A stretch of 22,838 nucleotides of DNA from Betaproteobacteria bacterium (GCA_021300125.1 JAJTHX010000328.1:1-22838), one strand, 5' to 3'; shown: positions 1 through 8,547, numbered from the stretch's first letter. The notes: generated by a model from the letters alone, not told the origin. Made by a program: numbers and translations.

Positions 1-2394
1 GACATCGTGGTTGCCGAGCGCAACGGCTCGCCGGTACTGGTGCGCCACATCGCGACGCTGTCAGTAGACTCGGTGCCGCGTCAGGGCGTCATCGGCCAGG
101 ACGACGACCCCGACATCGTCTCCGGCGTGGTGCTGATGCGCCGCGGCGAAAACCCCGGCGAGGTGCTGGCCGCGGTCAAGGAGCGCGTCGCCCAGCTCAA
201 CGCCAAAGGCCTGCCCAAGGGCGTCGAGATCGTTCCCTTCTACGACCGCACCTGGCTGCTCGACAAGACCCTGAAGACCGTGTTCGGCAACCTGGTCGAA
301 GGCGCGATGCTGGTCATGCTGGTGCTGCTGCTCTTTCTCGGCAACCTGCGCGCCGCAGTAATCGTGGCGCTGATCATCCCGCTGTCCCTGCTCGGCACCT
401 TCCTCGGCCTGACCTGGCTTGGCATACCCGCCAACCTGCTGTCACTGGGCGCGATGGACTTCGGCATCATCGTCGACGGCGCGGTGATCGTGGTCGAGAA
501 CGTGTTCCGGCGGCTATCGGAAGCGCATGGCACGCTGCGGCCGCGGGAGCGCATCCAGGAAATCATCGACGCGGTGGTCGAGGTCGGCCGGCCGACGCTG
601 TTTTCGATGCTGATCATCATTGCCGCGCACATCCCGATCTTCACGCTGCAGCGCCACGAGGGCCGCATCTTCGCGCCGATGGCCTATTCCGTGACCTCGG
701 CGCTGGTCTGCTCGCTGATCTTCTCGCTGACCCTGGTGCCCCTGCTGTGCAGCCTTCTGCTGCGCAAGAACCTGCCGGAAAAGGAAAACTGGCTGGTGCA
801 CCACTGCAAGCGCCTCTATGAACCGGCGCTGCGCTGGGTGCTCGCGCACAGCCGCAAGGTGGTGATCGCCGCCACGCTGGCGCTGGTGGCCAGCCTCGCG
901 CTGGTGCCGCGGCTGGGCACCGAATTCCTGCCCGAGCTGAACGAGGGCTCGGTGTGGATCAACATTCCGCTGCACCCCAGCGTTTCGGTGAGCGAGGCCC
1001 GCAACCAGATGGCCCAGATCCGCGCCGCGATCGCACACATCCCCGAGATCAACACCATCGTGTTCAAGGCCGGCCGCCCCGAGGACGGCACCGATCCCAA
1101 GCTGATCAGCATGGCCGAGTTCCTGATCGACATCAAACCCGAGTCCGAGTGGAAGCGAAAAGTCAGCAAGCAGGACATCCTGCGCGAAATGGAACAGGCA
1201 CTCGACAAATTGCCGGGCGTGCAGGCGAGCTTCTCACAGCCGATCCGCGACAACATCCTGGAATCGATCTCGCAGATCGATGGCCAGATCGTGATCAAGG
1301 TCTTCGGTGACGACCTCGCGGTGCTGCGCGGCACCGCCGGTTCGGTCCTCGCCGCCATCGCCGACGTACCCGGCGTGACCCGGGCGATGATCGACCGCCA
1401 GGGCGAACTGCCGCAGGACCTGATCGAGATCGACCGCGCCCAGGCCGCGCGTTACGGCCTCAACATCGCCGATATCCAGGATGTCATCGAAACCGCGCTC
1501 GGCGGCCGCGAGGCCACCACCATCTGGGAAGGCGAACGCCGCTACGGCGTGGTGGTGCGCGTGCCGCCGGAACAACGCTCGCTGACCCAGTTGCGCGACC
1601 TGCTGCTGACCACCCCCGGCGGTACTTTCATCCCCCTCGCACAGGTGGCCACCTTCCGTACCATCGGCGGCAGCATGAACATCAGCCGCGAGAACGGCGG
1701 GCGGGTGATCGCGATCGGTGTCTTCATCGAAGACCGCGACATGGGCTCGGTGGTCACCGACATGAAGCAGCGCATCGCGCAGAAAGTGAAGCTGCAGCCC
1801 GGCTACTCGATGTCGTGGTCGGGCGAGTTCGAGAACCAGGAGCGCGCGATGAAGCGGCTGTCGGTGATCGTGCCGATCTCGATCCTGCTGATCTTCCTGC
1901 TGCTGTTCGATGCCTTCGGCTCTTTCCGCAGCGCGCTGCTGATCATCCTCAACATCCCCTTCGCGCTGATCGGCGGCATCCTCGCCCTGCTGATCACCGG
2001 CATCCCGCTGTCGGTCTCGGCGGCGATCGGCTTCATCGCCCTGTTCGGCCAGGCGGTTTTGAATGGCGTGGTGATGGTGTCCTACTTCAACCAGTTGAAG
2101 AATGCCGGCGCCGCCCCCGAGGACGCGGTGATCACCGGTTCGCTGGTGCGCCTGCGCACCGTGCTGATGACCGGCCTGCTGGCGATGATGGGCCTGATGC
2201 CGATGGCCCTGTCACACGACATCGGCTCCGAAACCCAGAAACCGCTCGCCGTGGTAGTGATCGGCGGCCTGATCTCGGCCACCATCCTGACCCTGATCGT
2301 GCTGCCCGCGCTGTATGTGATGTTCGAGCGCCGCTGGCACAAGGGGCATCACGGCCGGAAGGACGAATCGGCAGAGGCACAGATCGTGCACTGA
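1..2394 (+). CDS. CzcA/CusA-family heavy-metal efflux RND transporter, 5'-truncated by the window edge
   Basis: This is the inner-membrane pump subunit of a tripartite metal exporter, which uses the proton gradient to move metal ions out through a periplasmic adaptor and outer-membrane channel. The frame is open from base 1, so the true start lies upstream. About 797 residues are visible, against roughly 1030-1050 usual for the family. The visible part holds the first hydrophobic bundle (about 290-800), a large periplasmic loop (about 920-1850) and a second bundle (about 1855-2320). The TM4 motif DFGIIVDGAVIVVEN (457-501) carries the Asp/Asp/Glu proton-relay residues of the divalent-cation (Zn/Co/Cd/Ni) subgroup, not the Cu/Ag pattern. 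The C-terminal tail is short and His-rich (HKGHHGRKD). No adaptor or outer-membrane factor follows, so they would be upstream. The family call is firm; the metal is not. Confidence 0.95.
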   Translation, partial: DIVVAERNGSPVLVRHIATLSVDSVPRQGVIGQDDDPDIVSGVVLMRRGENPGEVLAAVKERVAQLNAKGLPKGVEIVPFYDRTWLLDKTLKTVFGNLVEGAMLVMLVLLLFLGNLRAAVIVALIIPLSLLGTFLGLTWLGIPANLLSLGAMDFGIIVDGAVIVVENVFRRLSEAHGTLRPRERIQEIIDAVVEVGRPTLFSMLIIIAAHIPIFTLQRHEGRIFAPMAYSVTSALVCSLIFSLTLVPLLCSLLLRKNLPEKENWLVHHCKRLYEPALRWVLAHSRKVVIAATLALVASLALVPRLGTEFLPELNEGSVWINIPLHPSVSVSEARNQMAQIRAAIAHIPEINTIVFKAGRPEDGTDPKLISMAEFLIDIKPESEWKRKVSKQDILREMEQALDKLPGVQASFSQPIRDNILESISQIDGQIVIKVFGDDLAVLRGTAGSVLAAIADVPGVTRAMIDRQGELPQDLIEIDRAQAARYGLNIADIQDVIETALGGREATTIWEGERRYGVVVRVPPEQRSLTQLRDLLLTTPGGTFIPLAQVATFRTIGGSMNISRENGGRVIAIGVFIEDRDMGSVVTDMKQRIAQKVKLQPGYSMSWSGEFENQERAMKRLSVIVPISILLIFLLLFDAFGSFRSALLIILNIPFALIGGILALLITGIPLSVSAAIGFIALFGQAVLNGVVMVSYFNQLKNAGAAPEDAVITGSLVRLRTVLMTGLLAMMGLMPMALSHDIGSETQKPLAVVVIGGLISATILTLIVLPALYVMFERRWHKGHHGRKDESAEAQIVH

Positions 2395-2428
2395 AACAGC
2401 CAGCGGTTCCTGGACGTTTCCGCAGGGG

Positions 2429-3490
2429 TCAATGCTTCAGGGTGTCCTGCTCCAGCGCCCCCAGCATCCGCCCCGCCACAAACACCGATCCATTCTGCAG
2501 GCGTTCCGGCAGCACCTGCGGCAACACCGTCACCGAAGGCACGCGGCATTCATTCAGCGCATCCTGCAGCAATGCGCTGATTTCGGCGACATCGTCCTGC
2601 GGCTGCAGCGGCCAGGCGTAGCCTTCAAACAGTGACTCGTCGAACGGCGTGCTGAGGCTCAGGCGCAGTTCGCCGGCGCCATTGTCGAGGCGGTGTGCCG
2701 ACAGCACGGCCTCGGGGTCGCCGACGGCCATGCGAAAGCGGCGCAGGTGGTTACCGAGGAACAGGCTGAGCGCGGCCTCGAGCTGGGCGCGGCGTCCGGC
2801 GTGGGCCGCCTGGGTCAGCGGCTGCGGCGGTCGCGGCATGGGCAGGATTTCGAGGCCGGGCTGGGCCAGCTGACGCGCCAGCTCGCGGGTAAAGGGCATG
2901 CCCCAGGTGCCGATGTTCGAAGCCGACTCAAGGAACGACGGCAGGTGTTGCGGCGTCACGCCGGCACCGACGAGGAAGCGCAGGTGAACCTGCTCGCGGC
3001 TGCCGCTCACCATGATCGGCTCGGGCTGAAGCGTGTCCAGTGGTGCGCGCTGTGCGGGATCAGCCGCGGCGCGCCACAGCGCCGCCGGCGACAGCGCATC
3101 CAGCGCCCCGGCACTGACCAGCGCATTGCCCATGCCGAAGTTGCGGGTGACGCCGATGGCGCCGTGCTGCTCGAGCAGGCCGCGCAGCACATGCAGTTCG
3201 GGCACGGCGCCGGCCACCGTGCAGGGCTTGCGCGCGCCGGCGACAATCACCAGCGGGATGGCGAAAAAGCGCAGGCCGATGCCTTCGCCGTGGCGATCGA
3301 TGGCGGCAGCCAGCAGTCGCGAGGCGCGCAGCGACTGCGCCGGCAGGGCCAGCGCAGCGCGAATGGCCGCATCATCGCCAGCCTCGAGGGCCCGGCAAAT
3401 CTCGGCATCCAGCGCCGCGTCATTCGCAGCCGCCGGCGCGGCAGCGGGCCGCGGATCGGGCAATGCGATGTTCGGGTCAAGGGTGTTCAA
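2429..3490 (-). CDS. hypothetical protein, about 353 residues, TTG start proposed
   Basis: I do not recognise the family. The product is soluble-looking, Ala/Leu/Pro-rich, without a signal peptide or membrane helices, and ends in GALEQDTLKH. A first segment (about residues 20-110) is helical and alanine-rich; a later part carries the phrases NFGMGNALVSAGALDAL, REQVHLRFLVGAGVTP and SASNIGTWGMPF, which look like a folded globular core. The frame has an in-frame ATG at 3559, but that would overlap the preceding gene by 43 bases. A TTG at 3490-3488 has a GGAG about 10 bases upstream and gives MNTLDPNIALPD, so I prefer it. The gene is last in the minus-strand set with the Bug proteins and converges on the RND pump gene with a 34-base gap. 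Membership of the same transcript is inferred from spacing (26 bases from the preceding stop). Confidence 0.72.
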   Translation of the reverse strand: MNTLDPNIALPDPRPAAAPAAANDAALDAEICRALEAGDDAAIRAALALPAQSLRASRLLAAAIDRHGEGIGLRFFAIPLVIVAGARKPCTVAGAVPELHVLRGLLEQHGAIGVTRNFGMGNALVSAGALDALSPAALWRAAADPAQRAPLDTLQPEPIMVSGSREQVHLRFLVGAGVTPQHLPSFLESASNIGTWGMPFTRELARQLAQPGLEILPMPRPPQPLTQAAHAGRRAQLEAALSLFLGNHLRRFRMAVGDPEAVLSAHRLDNGAGELRLSLSTPFDESLFEGYAWPLQPQDDVAEISALLQDALNECRVPSVTVLPQVLPERLQNGSVFVAGRMLGALEQDTLKH

Positions 3491-3516
3491 CGGGGCATTG
3501 CTCCATCCGCCTTGGT

Positions 3517-4503
3517 TCAGTCCACTTTGGCTCCGGAAGCCTTTACCGCACGCCCCCACTTCTCGATTTCGCTGCGGATGAAGGCGGTGAACTGCGCCGG
3601 CGTGTCGCCGACGAATTCAGCCCCTTCTGCGACCATCCGGTCGCGCAGGTCCGGGGCCTGCAGGGCCCTGGTGGATTCCGCGTGCAGCTTGTTGATGATC
3701 GCCTGCGGCGTGCCGGTGGGCACCGCCATGCCGAACCATGAACCGGTTTCGTACCCCTTCAGCCCCTGCTCGTCGAGGGTGGCGATATCCTTCGCCGCGT
3801 CCACGCGCTTGAGGCTGGTCACGCCCAGTGCGCGCAGGCGCCCGCTGCGGGCATGCGGCAGCGTTGACACCATCGCGCCGAAATAGACCTCGATGTGGCC
3901 GGCAATGATGTCGGCGATCGCCGGCGTCGCGCCCCTATACGGCACATGCACCATTTTCACGCCGGCCATGGTCTTGAAAATCTCGCCGGCGAGGTGGTGC
4001 GGACTGCCGACGCCGGTGGAGCCGTGGCGCAGCGCGTTCGGGTTGGCCCTGGCGATGGCGATCAGCTCTTTCGCATTTTTCGCCGGCAGCGAGGGGTGCA
4101 CGACCACGATGCCCGGCACCTTGGCGAAATTGGTGACATAGGCGAAATCGCGCAGCATGTCGTAGTTGAGTTTGGGATACAGCGTCGGGTTGATCGCGTT
4201 GGCCACCGTCGGCATGAACAGCGTGTAGCCGTCAGGCGGCGCCTTCGCCCCGAGTTCGGTGCCGATGTTGGTGCCGGCACCAGGCCGGTTGTCGACGATC
4301 ACCTGCTGGCCCCAGGCTGCGGCAAGTTTTTGCCCCACCGCGCGGGCCAGCATGTCGGAAGTGCCGCCGGGGGTATAGCCGACGATGTAGCGGATGGTGC
4401 GGTTGGGGTAGTTCGCCGCGGCATCCTGCGCCATGGCCACAGGCGCAAGGCCGGTCATGGCGATGGCAGCCAAGACTGAATATAAGTATTTGTTTTTTAA
4501 CAT
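3517..4503 (-). CDS. Bug-family (TTT) periplasmic solute-binding protein 1
   Basis: This is a periplasmic receptor of the Bug/TctC family, which captures carboxylates, amides or related small metabolites for tripartite tricarboxylate transporters. The 328 residues match the usual 320-330. A Sec signal peptide runs to about residue 26 (Lys-rich start, hydrophobic core, then APVAMAQ). The mature start YPNRTIRYIVGYTPGGTSD is the classic Bug ligand-loop pattern, followed by VIVDNRPGAG, PPDGYTL and HVPYRG. An AGGAGGAGA ribosome site sits just before the ATG at 4503. The gene lies 30 bases after the second Bug gene in the same direction. No TctA/TctB membrane genes occur in the window, so this is an orphan binding protein, as is common in Burkholderiales. 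The ligand cannot be read from sequence. Confidence 0.95.
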   Translation of the reverse strand: MLKNKYLYSVLAAIAMTGLAPVAMAQDAAANYPNRTIRYIVGYTPGGTSDMLARAVGQKLAAAWGQQVIVDNRPGAGTNIGTELGAKAPPDGYTLFMPTVANAINPTLYPKLNYDMLRDFAYVTNFAKVPGIVVVHPSLPAKNAKELIAIARANPNALRHGSTGVGSPHHLAGEIFKTMAGVKMVHVPYRGATPAIADIIAGHIEVYFGAMVSTLPHARSGRLRALGVTSLKRVDAAKDIATLDEQGLKGYETGSWFGMAVPTGTPQAIINKLHAESTRALQAPDLRDRMVAEGAEFVGDTPAQFTAFIRSEIEKWGRAVKASGAKVD

Positions 4504-4533
4504 TATTTTCTCCTCCTCGATGAATGATGTCGG

Positions 4534-5511
4534 TCAGTCGACGCGGGCACCGGATTCCTTCACCACCCGCCCCCATTTCGCGAAATCGGCGCGCACAATC
4601 TTGACGAAGGATTCGGCGCTGCCGCCGACAGCATCGGCACCGCGCGCATTGAGGGTCTTCACCAGGTCGGGTGACGCGAGAGCCTCGTTGAGCGCCGTGT
4701 TGACGCGCCGGACCGCCGCCGCGGGCGTGCCCGCCGGCGCAAAAATGCCGAACCAGTTGATGACCTCGTAGCCCTTGACAGTTTCGGCAATGGCCGGCAG
4801 TTCCGGAAACGCTGCAGAGCGCTTCGGACTGGTCACCGCGAGACCGCGCAGCTTGCCGGCCCTGACCTGCGGCGACAGGGGCACGGCACTGGAAATCGTC
4901 AGCGCGATCTGGCCGCCCAGCATGTCGGTCACCAGCGGGCCCACGCCCTTGTAGGGAATATGCTCCATGCGCGTGCCGGTCATCGACTTGAACAATTCCA
5001 TCGCCAGATGGCTCGACGAGCCGCTGCCGCCGGAACCGTAGTTGACCTTGCCGGGGTTGGCTTTCGAGTGGGCGATCAGTTCCGCCACCGTTTTGGCGGG
5101 AAAGCTGTTGCTGCTCGCCATCATCAGCGGCACCGCGACAAACTGCACCACGGGCGAAAAATCCTTGAGCGCGTCGTAGCCGACCTTCTGGTAGAGGTGC
5201 GGATTGATCACGTGCGGGATCGAGGAAAACAGCAGGGTGTATCCGTCGGCGTTGGCTTTGGCCGTGATCTCGGTGGCGATCAGCCCGCCAGCACCACCGC
5301 GGTTGTCCACCACGACCTGCTGGCCCAGCCGCTCGGTGAGCTGCTGCGCAGCGATTCGGCCGAGAATGTCGGCAGCCCCGCCCGGAGGGAAACCGACAAC
5401 CAGCCGCACCGGACGGTTGGGGTAATCACTGGCCGCCACCGGCATGGCCACGGAATAAACCGCCGCGCCGGCCAACGTCAGCGTTGCCAGACTTCTGATC
5501 GGTGTGTTCAT
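4534..5511 (-). CDS. Bug-family (TTT) periplasmic solute-binding protein 2
   Basis: This is a second TctC/Bug receptor of 325 residues. It has a signal peptide (residues 1 to about 27, ending VAMPVAAS) and the mature start YPNRPVRLVVGFPPGGAAD, followed by VVVDNRGGAGG, NADGYTLL and HIPYKG, all family hallmarks. The start at 5511 is supported by a GAGGAG ribosome site about 8 bases upstream. It is clearly diverged from the neighbouring Bug protein, so the two probably bind different ligands or arose by an old duplication. It begins 85 bases after the end of the displaced GGT tail at 5597 and is read in the same direction, so co-transcription with the GGT-family gene is likely. The transporter membrane subunits are not nearby. 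Confidence 0.95.
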   Translation of the reverse strand: MNTPIRSLATLTLAGAAVYSVAMPVAASDYPNRPVRLVVGFPPGGAADILGRIAAQQLTERLGQQVVVDNRGGAGGLIATEITAKANADGYTLLFSSIPHVINPHLYQKVGYDALKDFSPVVQFVAVPLMMASSNSFPAKTVAELIAHSKANPGKVNYGSGGSGSSSHLAMELFKSMTGTRMEHIPYKGVGPLVTDMLGGQIALTISSAVPLSPQVRAGKLRGLAVTSPKRSAAFPELPAIAETVKGYEVINWFGIFAPAGTPAAAVRRVNTALNEALASPDLVKTLNARGADAVGGSAESFVKIVRADFAKWGRVVKESGARVD

Positions 5512-5596
5512 TGCTGCGCTCCTCTTGCTGATGATTTACCAGCCGCTGCCGGCACCCTGCTCCACAGCAGCATTCATGCCATCCCCAGGCACCGGA

Positions 5597-5716
5597 TCAC
5601 CAGCCGAGCACGTAGGCCGGACGGCGCGGATCCGCACCGCCATGGAGCACGCCCTGGCTGAAATCGTTGACGATCGTACACACCGAACCGGCCAGCCAGG
5701 TCATGTCGTCCCACTA
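5597..5716 (-). other. displaced C-terminal tail of the GGT-family gene, after the in-frame TAG
   Basis: Continuing past the TAG at 5716-5714 in the same frame gives 38 sense codons, then TGA at 5599-5597. The translation opens WDDMTWLAGSVCTIV and closes HGGADPRRPAYVLGW. The GGADPRR-x-x-Y-x-x-GW ending is the standard C-terminus of this GGT subgroup. Read-through would give a 573-position protein of normal family length. No frameshift is needed: a single base restores the frame. Because the tail keeps a perfect family ending, the stop is either very recent, tolerated by read-through, or a sequence error. Confidence 0.85.
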
Positions 5717-7318
5717 GTAGATCTTGTGGCCCATTGCGGCCAATGCATCTGCGGTGGCTTTGTCGATGCGCGACTCCAGGTACAGACGACCAGGGAAGTA
5801 TGGATGGGGCTCGAAGGAACCGGGATAGCTGTAACTGGCGAAACGCGGCGCCTCCACCGCATCCTGCACCGACATGCCGAAGACGTTGATGTTGAGGAAG
5901 ACCTGGATCATGGCCTGGATCTGCACATCGCCGCCGGGCGTGCCGAAGGGCATATAGGCGCGGCCGTTTTTCAGTGCCAGCGCAGGATTGGGTGTCAGCC
6001 TGGGGCGTTTGCCCGGCGCTACCGACGACGGATGCCGGGGGTCGGACCAGGACTGCGTGCCGCGGCCCGAGCACAGGATACCAACGCCGGGAATGATCGG
6101 CGTCTTGTCGGAGCCATCGGACGGCGTTGCCGAGAAGGCGTTGCCGTGACGGTCGATGACACAGAGATAGGACGTGTCACCGGGACCCGGCGCTTCGTCG
6201 GGCTGCGGCTCGGGCATGCAGATGTTTTCCAGTTCGGTCAGCGACTTTGGATCACCCGCAGGCGGCATCCCCGGCCAGGCGCGATCGCTGCGGATCAGCG
6301 AGCGCCGCCAGCCGGCGTATTTCTCCGAGAGCAGCCCGGTCAGCGGCACCTTGACGAATTTCGGGTCGCCGAAATGCTGGTGGCGGTCGGCGAAGGCCAG
6401 CTTCAGCGCCTCGGTCACCACATGGATGTACTGCGGCGTGTTGTGGCCCATCGCCTTCAGGTCATAGCCTTTGAGGATGTTCAGTGCCATCGGCAGCGCC
6501 GGCCCCTGCGACCAGGGTCCGCAGGCATGCACCTCAAGGCCGCCGAACTTCGATTTCACCGTGGGCTCGAAATTGACCTTGAAGCCGGCGAAGTCCTCGT
6601 AACGCATCAGGCCGCCCTGCCCGGTGATCCACTTCGAAACCGCCTTCGCGATATCGCCCTTGTAGAAGGCATCACGCGCCGCCTGCAAGCCGGCCTTGCG
6701 CCCCTTGCGCTTCGCGGCGCGGCGCTCCTCGTCAGCCATGTACTTCAGCGTGCGGCCGAGGTCGGCCTGCACGAATACTTTGCCAGGCACCGGCGGCTTG
6801 CCCCCGGGCATGAACACCTTCCTGCTGGAGGGCCAGCGGCCGTAGTACTCGGTGTTTGCGCCGATGAAATCCGCCATCAGCGGATACATCGGAAAACCTT
6901 CGCTGGCAAAACGGATCGCTGCCGAGGCCACCTCGCCGAAACTCATGGTGCCGAAATGCTGGAGCGCGGTGATCCAGGCATCCGGGGCGGCCGGCACCAC
7001 GCAGCGCTCGACACCCGGAGGAATCTTGCCGCCATGCTTTTTCTGGAAGTAGTCAGGCGTCACTGCAGCAGGCCACACGCCGAGGCCGTCGATGGAGCGC
7101 ACCTTGCGGTCCCTGGCGGTATAGATGATCTGTGGCGCGACGCCGCCGAAGTTGACCTTCTCGGTCTGCAGCACGCCGATGGCGAGCCCCGCGGCAACGC
7201 CGGCATCGATGGCGTTGCCGCCGGCCTCGAGGATCTCGAATGCCGCATGCGCGGCCAGGTAATGACCCGCCGCGACGACGTGGCGGGTACCCATGATGGT
7301 CATGCGTTTCATCGACAT
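5714..7318 (-). CDS. gamma-glutamyltransferase (GGT)-family protein, ended early by an in-frame amber codon
   Basis: This is an Ntn-hydrolase of the GGT family; members autocleave before a catalytic Thr and hydrolyse or transfer gamma-glutamyl and similar amide groups. The start at 7318 (MSMKRMTIMG) has GGAGA 7 bases upstream. The frame is open further back to 7444 but without a ribosome site. Visible hallmarks are EILEAGGNAIDAGVAAGLAIGV near the N-terminus, the cleavage-site Thr382 in GDTSYLCVIDRHGN, the PGKRPRLTPNPA block (about 435-446), and the GTPGGDVQIQ loop (about 459-468). There is no signal peptide, so it is probably cytoplasmic. The frame stops at TAG (5716-5714) after 534 residues, yet it continues in the same frame for 38 family-like codons (separate entry). 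The small subunit would therefore lack its C-terminal strands unless the stop is read through. It may be a recent pseudogene, a suppressed stop or a sequence error. Confidence 0.85.
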   Translation of the reverse strand: MSMKRMTIMGTRHVVAAGHYLAAHAAFEILEAGGNAIDAGVAAGLAIGVLQTEKVNFGGVAPQIIYTARDRKVRSIDGLGVWPAAVTPDYFQKKHGGKIPPGVERCVVPAAPDAWITALQHFGTMSFGEVASAAIRFASEGFPMYPLMADFIGANTEYYGRWPSSRKVFMPGGKPPVPGKVFVQADLGRTLKYMADEERRAAKRKGRKAGLQAARDAFYKGDIAKAVSKWITGQGGLMRYEDFAGFKVNFEPTVKSKFGGLEVHACGPWSQGPALPMALNILKGYDLKAMGHNTPQYIHVVTEALKLAFADRHQHFGDPKFVKVPLTGLLSEKYAGWRRSLIRSDRAWPGMPPAGDPKSLTELENICMPEPQPDEAPGPGDTSYLCVIDRHGNAFSATPSDGSDKTPIIPGVGILCSGRGTQSWSDPRHPSSVAPGKRPRLTPNPALALKNGRAYMPFGTPGGDVQIQAMIQVFLNINVFGMSVQDAVEAPRFASYSYPGSFEPHPYFPGRLYLESRIDKATADALAAMGHKIY

Positions 7319-7340
7319 GTAGTTTCTCCTGCAGGAATGA

Positions 7341-7380
7341 CTTGTCTGAATCGCAGATTCTACCCCCGCCAGCAGACAAG
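7341..7380. promoter_or_regulatory. nested inverted repeats in the divergent GGT/Bug intergenic region
   Basis: CTTGTCTG (7341-7348) and CAGACAAG (7373-7380) are perfect 8-base inverted copies separated by 24 bases. A second palindrome, GAATC-GCA-GATTC, sits at 7348-7360 between them. They lie in the 152-base gap between the GGT-family gene (minus strand) and the third Bug gene (plus strand), so a regulator binding here could control both arms. I found no convincing -35/-10 pair in the gap. The symmetry is read directly; operator function is inference. Confidence 0.35.
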
Positions 7381-7470
7381 GCCCTGCCGAAGTGGGGTGC
7401 GCGGCCTGCCCGGGCTTGGTAAACTCAGGGTAGAAATTCAACAATGCACTTCAGTTCCCGGAGGAAAAAC

Positions 7471-8439
7471 ATGAAATCACGTTTCCCAGCAGCCGCAGTG
7501 GCCGCACTGCTGATCGGCACGTTTGCACCGGTGCAGGCCCAGAACTACCCTGTCAAGCCGATCAGGATGATCATTCCCTTCGCCGCCGGCGGCAATACCG
7601 ACATCATCGGCCGGATATTCCTGCCAAAAATGGGCGAAATACTCGGCCAGCAGATCATCATTGACAACCGTGGCGGCGCCGGCAGCATGATCGGCACCGA
7701 GGCGGTGATGCGCGCACCGGCCGATGGCTATACGCTGCTGCTCGCCTCTGCCGCGCATACCATCAACCCGGCGATGGTGAAAAAAATGCCTTATGACTCG
7801 ATAAAGGACTTCACGCCCCTGGGGGTGGTCGCCGATGTGCCGACGGCCTTCGTGATACACCCCTCGCTGCCCCCGAAAAACGTCAAGGAATTCATCGCCC
7901 TGGCCAAGTCCCGGCCCAACGACATTTTCTACTCGACCTCGGGTATCGGTACTGTGGGACACCTGGCTGCGGAACTGCTGATTTCGACCGCCGGCATCAA
8001 GCTCACGGCAGTACACTACAAAGGTACCGGCCCCTCGATGGTCGATCTCGTCGGCGGGCACGTGCAGATGCAGTTCCCGAGCATGCCGGCTGCCGTGCCA
8101 TACGTGGCGGCAAACCGCATGCGAATGATCGCGCAGACCGGCGAGAAGCGCTCACCCGCCGCGCCGTCAGTGCCTACCATGATCGAACAGGGCCACAAGG
8201 ACTTCATCGTTTCCAGCGGCTTTGCCATGTTCGGTCCAGCCAACCTGCCAAAGCCGATCGCTGACCGCGTGAATGCGGCAATGGCACAGGCGCTGAAGGA
8301 TCCGAAAATCAGCAAGACTCTGCTCGAGCAGGGCGCTGAACCAAATGGCAACTCGCCGGAAGCGCATGACAAGTTCAACCGCGCCGAAATACAGAAGTGG
8401 ATGCGCGTGGTGAAGACCGCCGGCATTCCGCCGACCTGA
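7471..8439 (+). CDS. Bug-family (TTT) periplasmic solute-binding protein 3
   Basis: This is a third TctC/Bug receptor, 322 residues from the ATG at 7471, which is preceded by a good GGAGG at 7460-7464. An upstream in-frame ATG at 7444 lacks a ribosome site and would hide the signal peptide. The signal peptide runs to about residue 22 (MKSRFPAAAVAALLIG, then FAPVQAQ). The mature protein opens YPVKPIRMIIPFAAGGNTD and carries IIIDNRGGAGS, PADGYTLL and VHYKGTGPSM, the usual Bug landmarks. It is the first gene of the plus-strand arm, divergent from the first GGT-family gene and followed by a strong terminator, so it may be made in excess over the downstream enzymes. The ligand is unknown. Its position beside two GGT-family genes suggests a gamma-glutamyl, amide or amino-acid-derived compound, which is inference. 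Confidence 0.95.
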   Translation: MKSRFPAAAVAALLIGTFAPVQAQNYPVKPIRMIIPFAAGGNTDIIGRIFLPKMGEILGQQIIIDNRGGAGSMIGTEAVMRAPADGYTLLLASAAHTINPAMVKKMPYDSIKDFTPLGVVADVPTAFVIHPSLPPKNVKEFIALAKSRPNDIFYSTSGIGTVGHLAAELLISTAGIKLTAVHYKGTGPSMVDLVGGHVQMQFPSMPAAVPYVAANRMRMIAQTGEKRSPAAPSVPTMIEQGHKDFIVSSGFAMFGPANLPKPIADRVNAAMAQALKDPKISKTLLEQGAEPNGNSPEAHDKFNRAEIQKWMRVVKTAGIPPT

Positions 8440-8469
8440 TGCGGCACGGCATAGCCGTGGAGTAAGATA

Positions 8470-8496
8470 CGGGGCCGGATGGCCCCGTTTTTTTTT
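8470..8496 (+). terminator. strong intrinsic (Rho-independent) terminator after Bug protein 3
   Basis: The stem CGGGGCC / GGCCCCG (8470-8476 and 8481-8487) closes a GGAT loop and is followed at once by nine T residues (8488-8496). It lies 30 bases past the Bug stop and 51 bases before the GGT-family ATG at 8548. Transcripts starting at the Bug promoter should mostly end here. Confidence 0.92.
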
Positions 8497-8547
8497 GGCG
8501 GCATCCGGAGCCGACGCCGACAGATCAAACCCGAAACCGAGAGCGCA

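Noticed and set aside
2693..3886. A 397-codon plus-strand frame opposite the unknown protein and Bug 1
   Set aside because: It crosses two minus-strand genes, one with a firm family assignment, and its composition is Arg/Gln/His-rich shadow sequence.
7444..7470. An earlier ATG for Bug protein 3
   Set aside because: No ribosome site precedes it, and it would bury the signal peptide; GGAGG directly precedes the ATG at 7471.
5504..7474. A 656-codon plus-strand open frame across the first GGT-family gene
   Set aside because: It is antisense to a gene with clear catalytic motifs and translates to an Arg/His/Gly-rich sequence typical of high-GC shadow frames; it also runs through the Bug 3 start region.
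8479..8547. An upstream ATG for the second GGT-family gene
   Set aside because: The ATG lies in the terminator stem and the extra 23 residues (FFF then Arg-rich) are unlike the family N-terminus.
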